From Candidatus Saccharibacteria bacterium CG_4_10_14_0_2_um_filter_52_9 (lineage in GTDB: Bacteria > Patescibacteriota > Saccharimonadia > Saccharimonadales > UBA4665), in NCBI GenBank assembly GCA_002792275.1, contig PFOA01000073.1, positions 1 through 23,329 of the forward strand: 23,329 bases of DNA, given 5' to 3'. The stretch's first letter is position 1. Each line of letters opens with the position of its first letter. The translations under genes and the position numbers were made by a program. The notes under the pieces were generated by a model, which saw only the letters and a list, made by a program, of their open reading frames with translations, was not told where the DNA came from and did no database searches. Shown piece after piece: positions 8,697-16,720 of the stretch.

Positions 8697-10403
8697 ATGG
8701 AAAACACTCCCCTTATTGCCGAAAATGACGAAGACGGCTCCGAAAAAGACAAAACCAAGAAAAAATCTAAACTTCGCTTGGTTAATGTCGAGAAACCGGC
8801 CGACGAAGAACGCCCCGCCAAACGTGAGAAAGCCGAAACACCTGCCAGTGCTGACAAGCCCGATAAAGAGCCGGAGTTAGTCGAGAGCGCCGCTGAAGCA
8901 CCAGCAGCGGAAACCGTTTCTGAGGCCGAAGCACCTTCGGATGGCAGTCTCAGCCAGGCCGAAGTCGCACATGTTGCCCAGACTGTAGCCGAGGCCAAGG
9001 TGCAGGAGTTGCCAGCCGATCCTGAAGCCGCTGAGGATATGGCGGTTGAGATTTTTTGGCGGGAAGTCGCTGAGCACGGTGACCCCGAAGCCGCCGAGCA
9101 TGCAGCGGCCGCTCCTCTGGGCGTTAATCCTGAAGAGTTATCGGAATTCAGCGATGAAGAAGAGCCAATGCCGGAAGCCGAGGAAGCCGAGGAAGCAGTT
9201 GAAGAAGCACCGCAAGCGGTTGAGGATCACAGAGAGCTTATTATTGATCATTCCGAAGCGATCTTGGAAGACGAGGGCGAAGCTACACCGCCAACTCCAC
9301 CCGGCGGCGGTGGAACATCCGGTCGCCCACCGCATGGCCCTCCGCCACCTTTCGGACCCGGCGGACTCGCTGCCCCCGGCGGACCTGGTGGTCTCAACCC
9401 GAACTTTATTCCACCGACTCCGACTCCGGCAGCTCCGGAAAGGCATGTTCCTGAATATCACGAAGCGAACCCGGCCGCCATGGCGCTGTTCGGCGGCATT
9501 ATAGGCTACCTGATCGGACGCCGCCGCGGTCGTATCAAAACTGAAAAACGACTACTGCCGGTTCAGAAAAAGCTTGAAAAACAGGTGAACGATCTGCAAT
9601 GGGAGCTCCAGAAAAAAGAGTTGCGGATCCGCCGCGTGGCAACCGAGAAAGTCCGACAGAATAGGCCGGCCGTGATTGAGGCGCTGTCTGCCAAGACTAC
9701 CATCGAGCGCTCGGCTGTATCCCAAAAAGCACCGGAAACACCACTGGCTGAGAGCGTGGTGATCGAAGAACGGCGTCGGGCTCCTGAGGCCCATCAGCTT
9801 CATGGTGCCCCGGCGGCTCGTGAACATATTGGTCAGGTGATTGTGGCTGAGGCCATCCCGGCCGCTAAACGAGCAGAAAAATTGGAACCAAAAATCGCAA
9901 AACCCGAAAAACAGGCTGCCGAACTACCTACCGGCAAGCATATAGAAACTCTCAGTCGAGCCGATCTGCTCTCGATCAGCGAAAAAATTATTGTCGACGG
10001 CAGTAGTCTGCGCCAGATTTATGAAACTCACTTGATCGGTGAGCGCGGCTTGAGACGTTTGGTAGGTGAGCATCTACGGGGCGGCGACCTGAAAAGGGCT
10101 CTGCGCCAAGAAGTCATTGAGCGTGAAATAGATTTTGAACGCGATCCGGCAATGCGCGATATTAAAGCTAGCGGGGCAGTCGATGCCCCCGGCGGTACGG
10201 CCAAACTTAACGAGCTGATCGAAAAAGCATCGAGCAGTGTTTCGGGCAGCAAAGAGGCGGCTTTCTTCCGGGCTCGTGCTAGCTACGAAGCCACCCAGCA
10301 GCTACAGCAACAAAAACACCGCCGCATGATGGACGTTTCACTGATTGGAATAATCCTGATTCTGGTCGCGCTGGTAGCCTTGCTGATAATCCGTCACGGT
10401 TAA
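8697..10403 (+). CDS. Large acidic, tail-anchored membrane protein of unknown function
   Basis: 568 residues, no recognised family. Layout: residues 1-195, Glu/Ala-rich acidic and probably disordered; 198-245, a Pro/Gly-rich linker; about 260-276, a glycine-zipper hydrophobic stretch ALFGGIIGYLIG followed by a very basic RRRGRIKTEKR; 285-320, a charged heptad-like helix, probable coiled coil; 330-410, more disordered sequence; 415-500, a charged helical block beginning LSRADLLSISEKI and containing RGLRRLVGEHLRGGDL, the best candidate for a conserved domain; 545-566, a C-terminal transmembrane helix ending IIRHG. With no signal peptide and the helix at the very end, the protein is probably C-tail anchored with its bulk in the cytoplasm; the glycine zipper could be a second membrane contact. 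The ATG has no Shine-Dalgarno site. I recall similar proteins in Saccharibacteria, but cannot verify that here. Confidence 0.85.
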   Translation: MENTPLIAENDEDGSEKDKTKKKSKLRLVNVEKPADEERPAKREKAETPASADKPDKEPELVESAAEAPAAETVSEAEAPSDGSLSQAEVAHVAQTVAEAKVQELPADPEAAEDMAVEIFWREVAEHGDPEAAEHAAAAPLGVNPEELSEFSDEEEPMPEAEEAEEAVEEAPQAVEDHRELIIDHSEAILEDEGEATPPTPPGGGGTSGRPPHGPPPPFGPGGLAAPGGPGGLNPNFIPPTPTPAAPERHVPEYHEANPAAMALFGGIIGYLIGRRRGRIKTEKRLLPVQKKLEKQVNDLQWELQKKELRIRRVATEKVRQNRPAVIEALSAKTTIERSAVSQKAPETPLAESVVIEERRRAPEAHQLHGAPAAREHIGQVIVAEAIPAAKRAEKLEPKIAKPEKQAAELPTGKHIETLSRADLLSISEKIIVDGSSLRQIYETHLIGERGLRRLVGEHLRGGDLKRALRQEVIEREIDFERDPAMRDIKASGAVDAPGGTAKLNELIEKASSSVSGSKEAAFFRARASYEATQQLQQQKHRRMMDVSLIGIILILVALVALLIIRHG

Positions 10404-10411
10404 TTAGGCGC

Positions 10412-10417
10412 TATACT
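10412..10417 (+). promoter_or_regulatory. TATACT -10 box six bases before the trhO start
   Basis: TATACT ends 6 bases before the ATG at 10424, placing the expected transcription start at the ATG itself. There is no Shine-Dalgarno site and no convincing -35. Confidence 0.4.
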
Positions 10418-10423
10418 ATCAGC

Positions 10424-11301
10424 ATGCAGAAAATCATCTTGTTTTATAAGTTCAGCCGATCGCCGATCCGCAAGCTGTGCGTTTGTGGCAGAGAACACTG
10501 TGCGAAAAGCTAGGCCTGAAAGGGCGCATTCTGATCGCCGACCACGGCATAAACGGCACGCTCGGCGGCAATCTAAAAGACCTAAAGCAATATGTCAAAG
10601 AGGCCAGAACGTACGCACCTTTCAAAGACATTACCTTTAAATGGAGTGATGGCGGTTCAGAACATTTTCCGAAACTGATTGTAAAAGTTCGCCCCGAAAT
10701 CGTTAGCTTTGGAGCCGCTGATAAGATTAAAGTTGATAGGCAAGGCATAGTCGGTGGCGGTCAACATCTCAAGCCGGAACAGGTTCACAAGTTGGTGGCC
10801 GAACGCGGCGATGAAGTAGTCTTTTTTGATGGCCGCAACGCCTACGAGGCGGCCGTAGGGCGGTTCAAAAACGCCGTCGTGCCCGATGTTGAGCACACGC
10901 GTGACTTTGCCAAAGAGCTGAAGAACCCCAAGTACAAGGCCATCAAAAACAAGCCGGTTGTCACCTATTGCACCGGTGGTATTCGCTGTGAAGTACTAAG
11001 CGCCCTGATGAAGCAAAGCGGCTTTAACGAGGTTTACCAGATGGCTGGCGGCATCGTAAAGTACGGCGAAACCTATGCCGACGACGGCTTGTGGGAGGGT
11101 TCGCTCTACGTGTTTGACGACCGCATGGGTACCAAGTTTTCCGACCGCGCCAAGGACATCGGCAGTTGTGGTCACTGCCAGGCCAAAACCAGCAACTACG
11201 AAAACTGCGCCAACAAGGCCTGCAATAAACTCATCCTGGTTTGCAGTGCCTGCCAAAACCAGCAATATTGCCCCAGCTGTTTACAGCAAGCGGTAAAATA
11301 G
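10424..11301 (+). CDS. trhO: tRNA uridine 5-hydroxylase TrhO (rhodanese domain), one-base frameshift near start
   Basis: TrhO (YceA family) makes 5-hydroxyuridine at tRNA position 34 using O2. The long open frame, from GTG at 10477, lacks the family N-terminus. The missing part lies upstream in another frame: ATG at 10424 reads MQKIILFYKF, then one missing base around 10452-10456 switches to PIADPQAVRLWQRTLCEK. Restored length is 292 residues. The rhodanese domain has the active-site loop YCTGGIRCE, with Cys about residue 183 of the restored protein. The C-terminal Cys-rich part (CGHC, CANKAC, CSAC, CPSC) resembles the rhodanese C-terminal domain. The break is not in a homopolymer, so it could be a sequencing error or a real mutation; starting at GTG 10477 would cost about 18 residues. 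Confidence 0.9.
11294..11299 (+). promoter_or_regulatory. TAAAAT -10-like box six bases before uvrC GTG
   Basis: TAAAAT overlaps the trhO stop and ends 6 bases before the GTG at 11306, again compatible with a leaderless start. No -35 is seen, so read-through from trhO is the alternative. Confidence 0.25.
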
Positions 11302-11305
11302 AACT

Positions 11306-12799
11306 GTGAATGAGGTATTAAAAGCCAAATTGGCAGATCTGCCAAAATCTCCCGGGGTCTATTTTCATAAGGACGGGCAGGGCGCCATTATTTATGTTGG
11401 CAAGGCGGCCGTACTGCGCAATCGGGTGCGGCAGTATTTTCAGGCTTCGCGCAATCGTGATCCCAAAACCGAAGCCCTGGTGGCGGAGATTGCCGACCTC
11501 GACTGGATGGTTGTCGACAGCGAGCTGGAGGCCTTGTTCCTGGAAGCCGAGATGGTCCGGCGCTACATGCCGCGCTATAACATTCTACTGCGTGATGATA
11601 AATCGTTGAGTTATATTCGCATCGATTATGATAGCGACTACCCCACGGTCAGCACCACCCACCGGCCGCTGGATGACGGAGCCCGCTACTTTGGCCCTTA
11701 CTTTAGTACCTCTGCCGTCAGGCAATCTTTGAAACTGTTGAGGCGAGTGTTTCCGTTTGCCACCAAACAGGCAGTGGGGCAGAAGCGAGCCACACTGCAT
11801 TATCACCTGGGTCTCGATCCCGGGCTGGAAGAAGGCAAGACCGCCCTGGAGGATTACCGGGCCAATTTGCGGCAACTTATCGCTATTATTCAAGGCAAGC
11901 GTAAGACCATCATCAAACAGCTGGAACGTGACATGAAACGTTCTGCCAAGGCTTCAGAATTCGAACAGGCCGCCAAACTGCGCAACCGGCTATTCGCGCT
12001 AAAGGCTCTTGATAAACAGGTCATTTTTAGCGACAAAGAGTTTCTGGATATCAGTAAAGATCATGCCTTAACCGAATTGGTTAACTTGTTAAGCATGGCT
12101 AATTATCCGCATCGGATTGAGGGCTATGACATCTCTCACATGCAAGGCACCGATGTGGTGGCCAGCATGGTGGTCTTTACCAACGGTGTTAGCAATAAGT
12201 CCGAATATCGCAAATTCAAAACCAAGCTCAACCATAACAATGACTTTTATAATATGCACGAAACGCTTAAGCGGCGGCTGAGCGATAAGAACCGTAGGGC
12301 TTGGGGCCTGCCCAGCCTGGTACTGATTGACGGCGGCAAAGGCCAGCTGGAGGCCGCCATCCGGGCGCGCAACGAGCAAGGCTGTTCGCAAATTCCCTTC
12401 ATTGGCTTGGCCAAGCGCGAGGAGCAAATCGTTATCCATAAAGAAAAATCAGGCGTAAAACTTAACGAGCAGATATTACATACACTGGGTGGCTTCGCTT
12501 CTGCCAGCGATGATTTCATTTTGGTAAATGTGCCTCACAGCACCAATTTAGTTAAACTATTACAGCGCATTCGCGACGAGTCGCACCGCTTTGCCGTTAG
12601 CTACCACAGCGTTCTGAAAGTTAAGCGCCAAACGGCCAGCCTGCTGGATGATATCCCTGGTGTCGGGCCGGCCACCCGCAAGAAACTCCTTCGTAACTTC
12701 GGCTCTATCCGTGGCATTGCCCGGGTCAGTGAAACGGATTTGGTACTGGCAGTCGGTGCTTCAAAAGCGCAACTATTAAAAAAGTATCTTAAGGATTAA
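11306..12799 (+). CDS. uvrC: Excinuclease ABC subunit C (UvrC)
   Basis: Dual-incision endonuclease of nucleotide excision repair. At 497 residues it is about 100 shorter than E. coli UvrC, but all functional parts are visible: GIY-YIG nuclease (GVYFHKD...IIYVGKA, residues 17-35, with catalytic Glu in LFLEAEMVRRY); UVR motif for UvrB contact (about 197-232, FEQAAKLRNRLFALK); RNase H-like C-terminal nuclease with GYDISH (Asp 274), VLIDGGKGQ near 338 and RDESHRFAVSYH; and helix-hairpin-helix (IPGVGPATRKKLL near 449). The start is GTG, chosen because the next codons NEVLKAKLADLPKSPGVY fit the family; no Shine-Dalgarno site. It lies 4 bases after trhO. Confidence 0.97.
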   Translation: MNEVLKAKLADLPKSPGVYFHKDGQGAIIYVGKAAVLRNRVRQYFQASRNRDPKTEALVAEIADLDWMVVDSELEALFLEAEMVRRYMPRYNILLRDDKSLSYIRIDYDSDYPTVSTTHRPLDDGARYFGPYFSTSAVRQSLKLLRRVFPFATKQAVGQKRATLHYHLGLDPGLEEGKTALEDYRANLRQLIAIIQGKRKTIIKQLERDMKRSAKASEFEQAAKLRNRLFALKALDKQVIFSDKEFLDISKDHALTELVNLLSMANYPHRIEGYDISHMQGTDVVASMVVFTNGVSNKSEYRKFKTKLNHNNDFYNMHETLKRRLSDKNRRAWGLPSLVLIDGGKGQLEAAIRARNEQGCSQIPFIGLAKREEQIVIHKEKSGVKLNEQILHTLGGFASASDDFILVNVPHSTNLVKLLQRIRDESHRFAVSYHSVLKVKRQTASLLDDIPGVGPATRKKLLRNFGSIRGIARVSETDLVLAVGASKAQLLKKYLKD

Positions 12800-12909
12800 T
12801 CCCTATTGCCGATTTAGCGTTATATAAATTCTATATGGTTTTTATATAGTGTAATTTTAGGTTGATAGCGGTCGCCGAGGCGAAGATTTGCTATACTGAG
12901 GATTAAATT
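12800..12909 (+). promoter_or_regulatory. Intergenic region with inverted repeats upstream of the aminopeptidase gene
   Basis: AT-rich first half with an inverted repeat CTATAT (12831-12836), 7 bases, ATATAG (12844-12849), and TATAGT at 12845-12850 as a possible -10. The second half has TCGCC (12872-12876), GA, GGCGA (12879-12883), then TATACT (12892-12897). GAGGA (12898-12902) is a Shine-Dalgarno site 7 bases before the ATG. If TATACT were the active -10, the Shine-Dalgarno site would fall upstream of the transcript start, so an earlier promoter such as the TATAGT one is more consistent with its use. Confidence 0.45.
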
Positions 12910-14142
12910 ATGGAATCTAGATTTTCAAGTGAGTTTTTTGCCGGTAACCGGCAAAGGCTCCGAGAGTTATTTACCGGCACGGCACCGATTGTGGTGACGG
13001 CCAATGGCCTGCTACAGCGCGGTGCGGACAGCACCTATGCCTTTTCCCAGGATGCTAATTTCTGGTACCTGACCGGCATTGATGAGCCGGACATTCTACT
13101 GGTGATGGATCGCGACAAAGAGTACCTGATAGTACCTAAGCGTTCGGCCAGCCGCGAGGCCTTTGACGGCATGGTTGAAACCGAGCCGCTGACCCGTCGC
13201 TCCGGCATCCAGATTGTCTTGGATGACACGGCCGGCTGGGAACAACTGGAAGCGCGGCTTAGGAAAGTCAAACACGCTGTGACCCTGGCTGTGCCACTGC
13301 CCTACGTTGAGCAGTATGGCATGTACACCAACCCGGCTCGGGCCGCCTTGGTGGAGCGCCTCAAAACCGATAAACCGGAGCTTGAGTTATTGGATCTGCA
13401 CCATCATCTGATTCGCCTGCGCATGGTGAAACAGCCAGAAGAATTGACAGCTATCCAGGCGGCTATAGACAGTACAATCAGTACGCTTAAAGCAGTCACC
13501 CGGCCAGCCAAGCTAAAAAATTATAGCCATGAATACGAGATCGAAGCCGACCTGAGCCGCGGTTTCCGTCGTGGCGGCGCCCATGGCCATGCCTTTGAAC
13601 CGATCATAGCCGGCGGCGAGCGAGCCTGCACCCTGCACAATGTTGCCAATGCCGGCGCCCTATCAGCCGATGAGCTGGTATTGCTGGACGTTGGCGCCGA
13701 GGTGGAACACTACGCCGCCGACATTACCCGTACGATTAGCCTCGGCACGCCTTCGCGCCGCCAGCAGGCCGTTCATGCCGCCGTGCTGGAGGTTCAAAAG
13801 TTTGCCTTTAGCCTTCTAAAACCCGGCGTAGTCATGAAGGATTATGAGGAGCAGATTGAGCACTTCATGGGTGAAAAGTTACGTGAACTGGGGCTGATCA
13901 AAACCATCAGCCATGAAGCCGTCCGCAAATTTTATCCCCATGCTACCTCGCATTTCCTGGGCCTCAATGTTCACGACGTCGGTGATTATGAACGGCCGCT
14001 GGAACCCGGCATGGTTCTGACTGTCGAACCCGGCATTTATATTCCCCAAGAGCGAATTGGCGTCCGGATTGAAGATGACGTGCTGGTGACCGCCAAGGGC
14101 ATTAAAATCCTCACCGATAAACTGCCACGTGAGTTGCAGTAA
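12910..14142 (+). CDS. Xaa-Pro aminopeptidase, M24B metallopeptidase
   Basis: Removes N-terminal residues preceding proline from peptides; dinuclear metal enzyme with the pita-bread fold. 410 residues. An N-terminal AMP_N-type creatinase domain (1-165; FWYLTGIDEPD is typical) precedes the catalytic domain. All five metal ligands can be placed: Asp 260 (LLDVGAE), Asp 271 (YAADITRT), His 348 (SHFLGLNVHD), Glu 373 (VEPGIYI), Glu 388 (RIEDDV). The second active-site His is in NVHDVGD. No signal peptide, so cytoplasmic. The ATG has GAGGA 7 bases upstream. With the peptide-binding protein downstream it fits breakdown of imported peptides. Confidence 0.95.
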   Translation: MESRFSSEFFAGNRQRLRELFTGTAPIVVTANGLLQRGADSTYAFSQDANFWYLTGIDEPDILLVMDRDKEYLIVPKRSASREAFDGMVETEPLTRRSGIQIVLDDTAGWEQLEARLRKVKHAVTLAVPLPYVEQYGMYTNPARAALVERLKTDKPELELLDLHHHLIRLRMVKQPEELTAIQAAIDSTISTLKAVTRPAKLKNYSHEYEIEADLSRGFRRGGAHGHAFEPIIAGGERACTLHNVANAGALSADELVLLDVGAEVEHYAADITRTISLGTPSRRQQAVHAAVLEVQKFAFSLLKPGVVMKDYEEQIEHFMGEKLRELGLIKTISHEAVRKFYPHATSHFLGLNVHDVGDYERPLEPGMVLTVEPGIYIPQERIGVRIEDDVLVTAKGIKILTDKLPRELQ

Positions 14143-14153
14143 CGAAAATCCTG

Positions 14154-14159
14154 TACAAT
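14154..14159 (+). promoter_or_regulatory. TACAAT -10 box eight bases before the holin-like gene
   Basis: TACAAT, preceded by CTG, ends 8 bases before the ATG at 14168; the expected transcript start is at or within two bases of the ATG. TTGCAG at 14134-14139 gives only a 14-base spacer. There is no Shine-Dalgarno site. Confidence 0.4.
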
Positions 14160-14167
14160 AGAACCAA

Positions 14168-14554
14168 ATGCGTATGAACCGGCCACTTTATCGTTTTCTG
14201 ACCCGTTGGTTTGTCTGTAGCCTGGGCTTGTGGATTGCCGCCGGTTTTCTGAGCAGTAGTATCAGTTATGACAGCCGCTTTCGGGTAATCGTGATTGCCG
14301 GCCTAATACTGGCGGTGATCAATGTTGTGATCAAGCCGATCCTGGTCATCTTTTCATTGCCGGCCATCCTGCTGACCCTGGGGCTGTTCATGATTATTAT
14401 CAATGGCCTGACGGTCTTTATTGCCAGCAAATTATATGAGTCCTTGCATATCACCAACTTCTGGGCGGCGGTATTTGCCGGTATGGTTATCGGGCTGGTA
14501 AACTATCTGGTAACGGCCATCTTGGATGACACGGCCGAGGAGAAACGAGCATGA
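14168..14554 (+). CDS. Phage holin superfamily IV-like membrane protein
   Basis: 128-residue membrane protein of the PF04020 family (four-helix, mycobacterial-type holin superfamily IV). The name is historical; most members are ordinary chromosomal genes of unknown function, and no phage genes are nearby. Hydrophobic segments fall at about 9-31, 37-56, 57-83 and 96-120. Diagnostic sequence: INVVIKPILVIFSLPAIL then LTLGLFMIIINGLTVFIAS. The C-terminus is acidic then basic. The stop overlaps the secG start as ATGA, indicating translational coupling. Confidence 0.88.
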   Translation: MRMNRPLYRFLTRWFVCSLGLWIAAGFLSSSISYDSRFRVIVIAGLILAVINVVIKPILVIFSLPAILLTLGLFMIIINGLTVFIASKLYESLHITNFWAAVFAGMVIGLVNYLVTAILDDTAEEKRA

Positions 14555-14769
14555 CTATCTGGAACTATCTGACTATCGGTTCAATGGCACTGATGACATT
14601 TCTGATCCTGATTCAGACCCGTGGAGCTAGTCTGGGAGCCGGGCTGGGCGGAGCCGGCGAGGTCAACACCACCCGTCGCGGCACCGACAAGACAATTTTT
14701 CAACTGACGATTATTTGCGCGCTTGTTTTCAGCCTGTCACTGATACTCGGCGTTATCATCAGAAAATAA
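14551..14769 (+). CDS. secG: Protein translocase subunit SecG
   Basis: Small two-helix accessory subunit of the SecYEG channel, 72 residues. Helices at about 4-20 and 48-70 flank the conserved loop: LIQTRGASLGAGLGGAGE then TTRRGTDKTIFQLT. The family motif has GAGLG and RRG at these places. It overlaps the preceding gene by four bases (ATGA) and is followed 12 bases later by the solute-binding protein gene, so the three appear co-transcribed. Confidence 0.95.
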   Translation: MTIWNYLTIGSMALMTFLILIQTRGASLGAGLGGAGEVNTTRRGTDKTIFQLTIICALVFSLSLILGVIIRK

Positions 14770-14781
14770 AACGGGGGGCCG

Positions 14782-16578
14782 ATGAAGACTCGACTCATCC
14801 GATTACGCTTCAGATTTAGGCGGCGGGTACGCAAGAGTCAGCGCCAGGTCGAAGACCTGAGCACTCAGGCCGAGGAGCACATCGACCGGCACCTGCTGAG
14901 GCGTTTTAGTCGTCTGGCACCGGTACAGCGCTTTGTAATTAGCTGGTTGGGACTACTGGTGCTGTTGATCGGCGCCATGGTCGCCCAGAATCTGTCCCTG
15001 AGCAGTCATTATCAAACGTTAAGAACTATACCGGGCGGTATTTATAACGAAGGTGTGCACGGGCGCTTTACCAATGCCAGCCCGTTGTACGCCACCAGTG
15101 ATGCCGACACCACGGTGTCACGTTTGATATTTGCCGGCTTGCTGTCAGTTGATGAGTGGGGCAAACCAGTCGGCGATCTGGCCAGTGATTACAATGTCGA
15201 TGCCCATGGCACTACCTATACCGTTCACCTAAAGCCCGGCCTCAAATGGCAAGACGGCCAGCCGCTGACCAGCGCCGACGTGTTGTTTACCTATCGGGCG
15301 ATTCAGAATCCTGACGCTAAATCGCCCCTGCAAAGCAGTTGGCAGGGCATTGAAGTTGCGGCGCCGGACGCCAGAACTGTAACCTTTAAACTGCCTGGTT
15401 TGCTGGCTGCTTTCCCTTACAACCTGACCAATGGCATTGTGCCAAAACATTTACTGGACAGCGTGCCGCCGGCCGACTTACGCTCGGCTGACTTTAATAC
15501 CGTTAAGCCGGTTGGTGCCGGGCCGTTTGCCTGGCAAGCGATAGAGGTATCCGGCGACGGTAATCCGCGTAACGCCCAGGAACAAATCGCTCTAACGCCG
15601 TTTGCAGACTATCAAGGCGGCAAACCAAAATTGCAGAAATTCATCGTTCAGGTCTTTGCCAACCAGCAACAAATGATCAACGCTTTTAAATCCAACCAGT
15701 TAACTGCTGTCGAAGGTCTCAACGAGCTACCTCACGAAGTTGCCGATAACCCCAGCGCCCAAGTGCATAGCTTGCTGTTAAGGGCGGCCAATATGGTATT
15801 TTTCAAAACCTCCGAGGGCGTACTTGCAGATAGTCAGGTTCGCCAGGCCTTAGTTCAGTCTGTCAACGTCCCGCACATTATTCATAGCCTGGGTTATCAA
15901 ACGCGCGAGGTACGGGAACCGTTGCTACTCGGCCAGGTTGGCTATGATTCATCGCTAAAACAGCCTGCCTACAATCCAAAGGCCGCCAGGACTCTTCTGG
16001 AGAGTGCTGGTTGGGTTAAGGGCAAGCAAGACATTCGTCGTAAGGCGGATAAAAGCCTGCGCTTCACGCTTACGGCCGCCAGCACCGCTGAGTCCCGAGC
16101 CGTCGCTCACCAGCTGCAATCTTACTGGCATGACCTGGGCGTCAAAGCCGAAATCCAGTTTCTGGATACTTCGGAATTCCAGAACTCGCTTACCTATCAT
16201 GGCTACGAAGCAATTCTGAACGGTATTTCTATTGGCACAGATCCCGACGTTTTTGTTTATTGGGACAGCTCGCAGGCTGACATACGCTCCGCCAATCGTC
16301 TCAATATTTCAGAGTACAAAAGTACCACAGCCGATACTGCACTGGAGGCCGGCCGAACCCGGCTCGACCCCAAACTCCGCACCATCAAATACAAGCCTTT
16401 CCTACAGGCCTGGCAACAGAATAATCCTGCCCTGGGTCTGTATCAGCCACGCCTGCTGTATCTGACCAACGGCTTTGTCGCTGGCTTAACAGCGCAACCG
16501 ATAAACAGCTCAACAGATCGCTTCATCAATGTTCAGAACTGGGAAATCAGAGAAGCCAAAGTCACCAACAATCCTTGA
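14782..16578 (+). CDS. ABC transporter solute-binding protein, family 5 (peptide/oligopeptide type)
   Basis: 598 residues with the SBP_bac_5 (DppA/OppA) fold signature VHLKPGLKWQDGQPLTSADV near 149-168 and the usual downstream pattern (GAGPFAWQAIEVS; RQALVQSVNVPHII; YNPKAARTLLESAGW). The N-terminus is unusual: a strongly basic stretch (MKTRLIRLRFRFRRRVRKSQ), a charged helical segment, then one hydrophobic helix at about 51-70 with no lipobox Cys. It should be a membrane-anchored receptor with about 50 residues inside the cell. No cognate permease or ATPase genes are nearby; the ABC genes in this window are exporters. A G6 run (14773-14778) before the ATG is the likely Shine-Dalgarno site. Confidence 0.93.
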   Translation: MKTRLIRLRFRFRRRVRKSQRQVEDLSTQAEEHIDRHLLRRFSRLAPVQRFVISWLGLLVLLIGAMVAQNLSLSSHYQTLRTIPGGIYNEGVHGRFTNASPLYATSDADTTVSRLIFAGLLSVDEWGKPVGDLASDYNVDAHGTTYTVHLKPGLKWQDGQPLTSADVLFTYRAIQNPDAKSPLQSSWQGIEVAAPDARTVTFKLPGLLAAFPYNLTNGIVPKHLLDSVPPADLRSADFNTVKPVGAGPFAWQAIEVSGDGNPRNAQEQIALTPFADYQGGKPKLQKFIVQVFANQQQMINAFKSNQLTAVEGLNELPHEVADNPSAQVHSLLLRAANMVFFKTSEGVLADSQVRQALVQSVNVPHIIHSLGYQTREVREPLLLGQVGYDSSLKQPAYNPKAARTLLESAGWVKGKQDIRRKADKSLRFTLTAASTAESRAVAHQLQSYWHDLGVKAEIQFLDTSEFQNSLTYHGYEAILNGISIGTDPDVFVYWDSSQADIRSANRLNISEYKSTTADTALEAGRTRLDPKLRTIKYKPFLQAWQQNNPALGLYQPRLLYLTNGFVAGLTAQPINSSTDRFINVQNWEIREAKVTNNP

Positions 16579-16621
16579 ATTTTGCTCCCAAAACAGATAC
16601 GATATGGTGGTCGAAAGGCAC

Positions 16622-16708
16622 GGGGATGTGGCGGAATTGGTAGACGCGCTAGCTTCAGGAGCTAGTGAGCTTCGGCTCGTGGAGGTTCAAGTCCTCTCAT
16701 CCCCACCA
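16622..16708 (+). tRNA. tRNA-Leu (anticodon CAG)
   Basis: 87-base class II tRNA read by hand. Acceptor GGGGATG pairs with CATCCCC; D-arm GCG/CGC; anticodon stem CTAGC/GCTAG with loop TTCAGGA, giving anticodon CAG at 16656-16658; long variable arm GAGC-TTCG-GCTC; T-arm GGAGG-TTCAAGT-CCTCT; discriminator A; CCA encoded. It decodes CUG. Confidence 0.97.
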
Positions 16709-16720
16709 AAAATTATGACT

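Noticed and set aside
14168..14554. Prophage remnant suggested by a holin-like gene
   Set aside because: This superfamily is widespread on chromosomes, the gene is coupled to secG, and no other phage genes are present.
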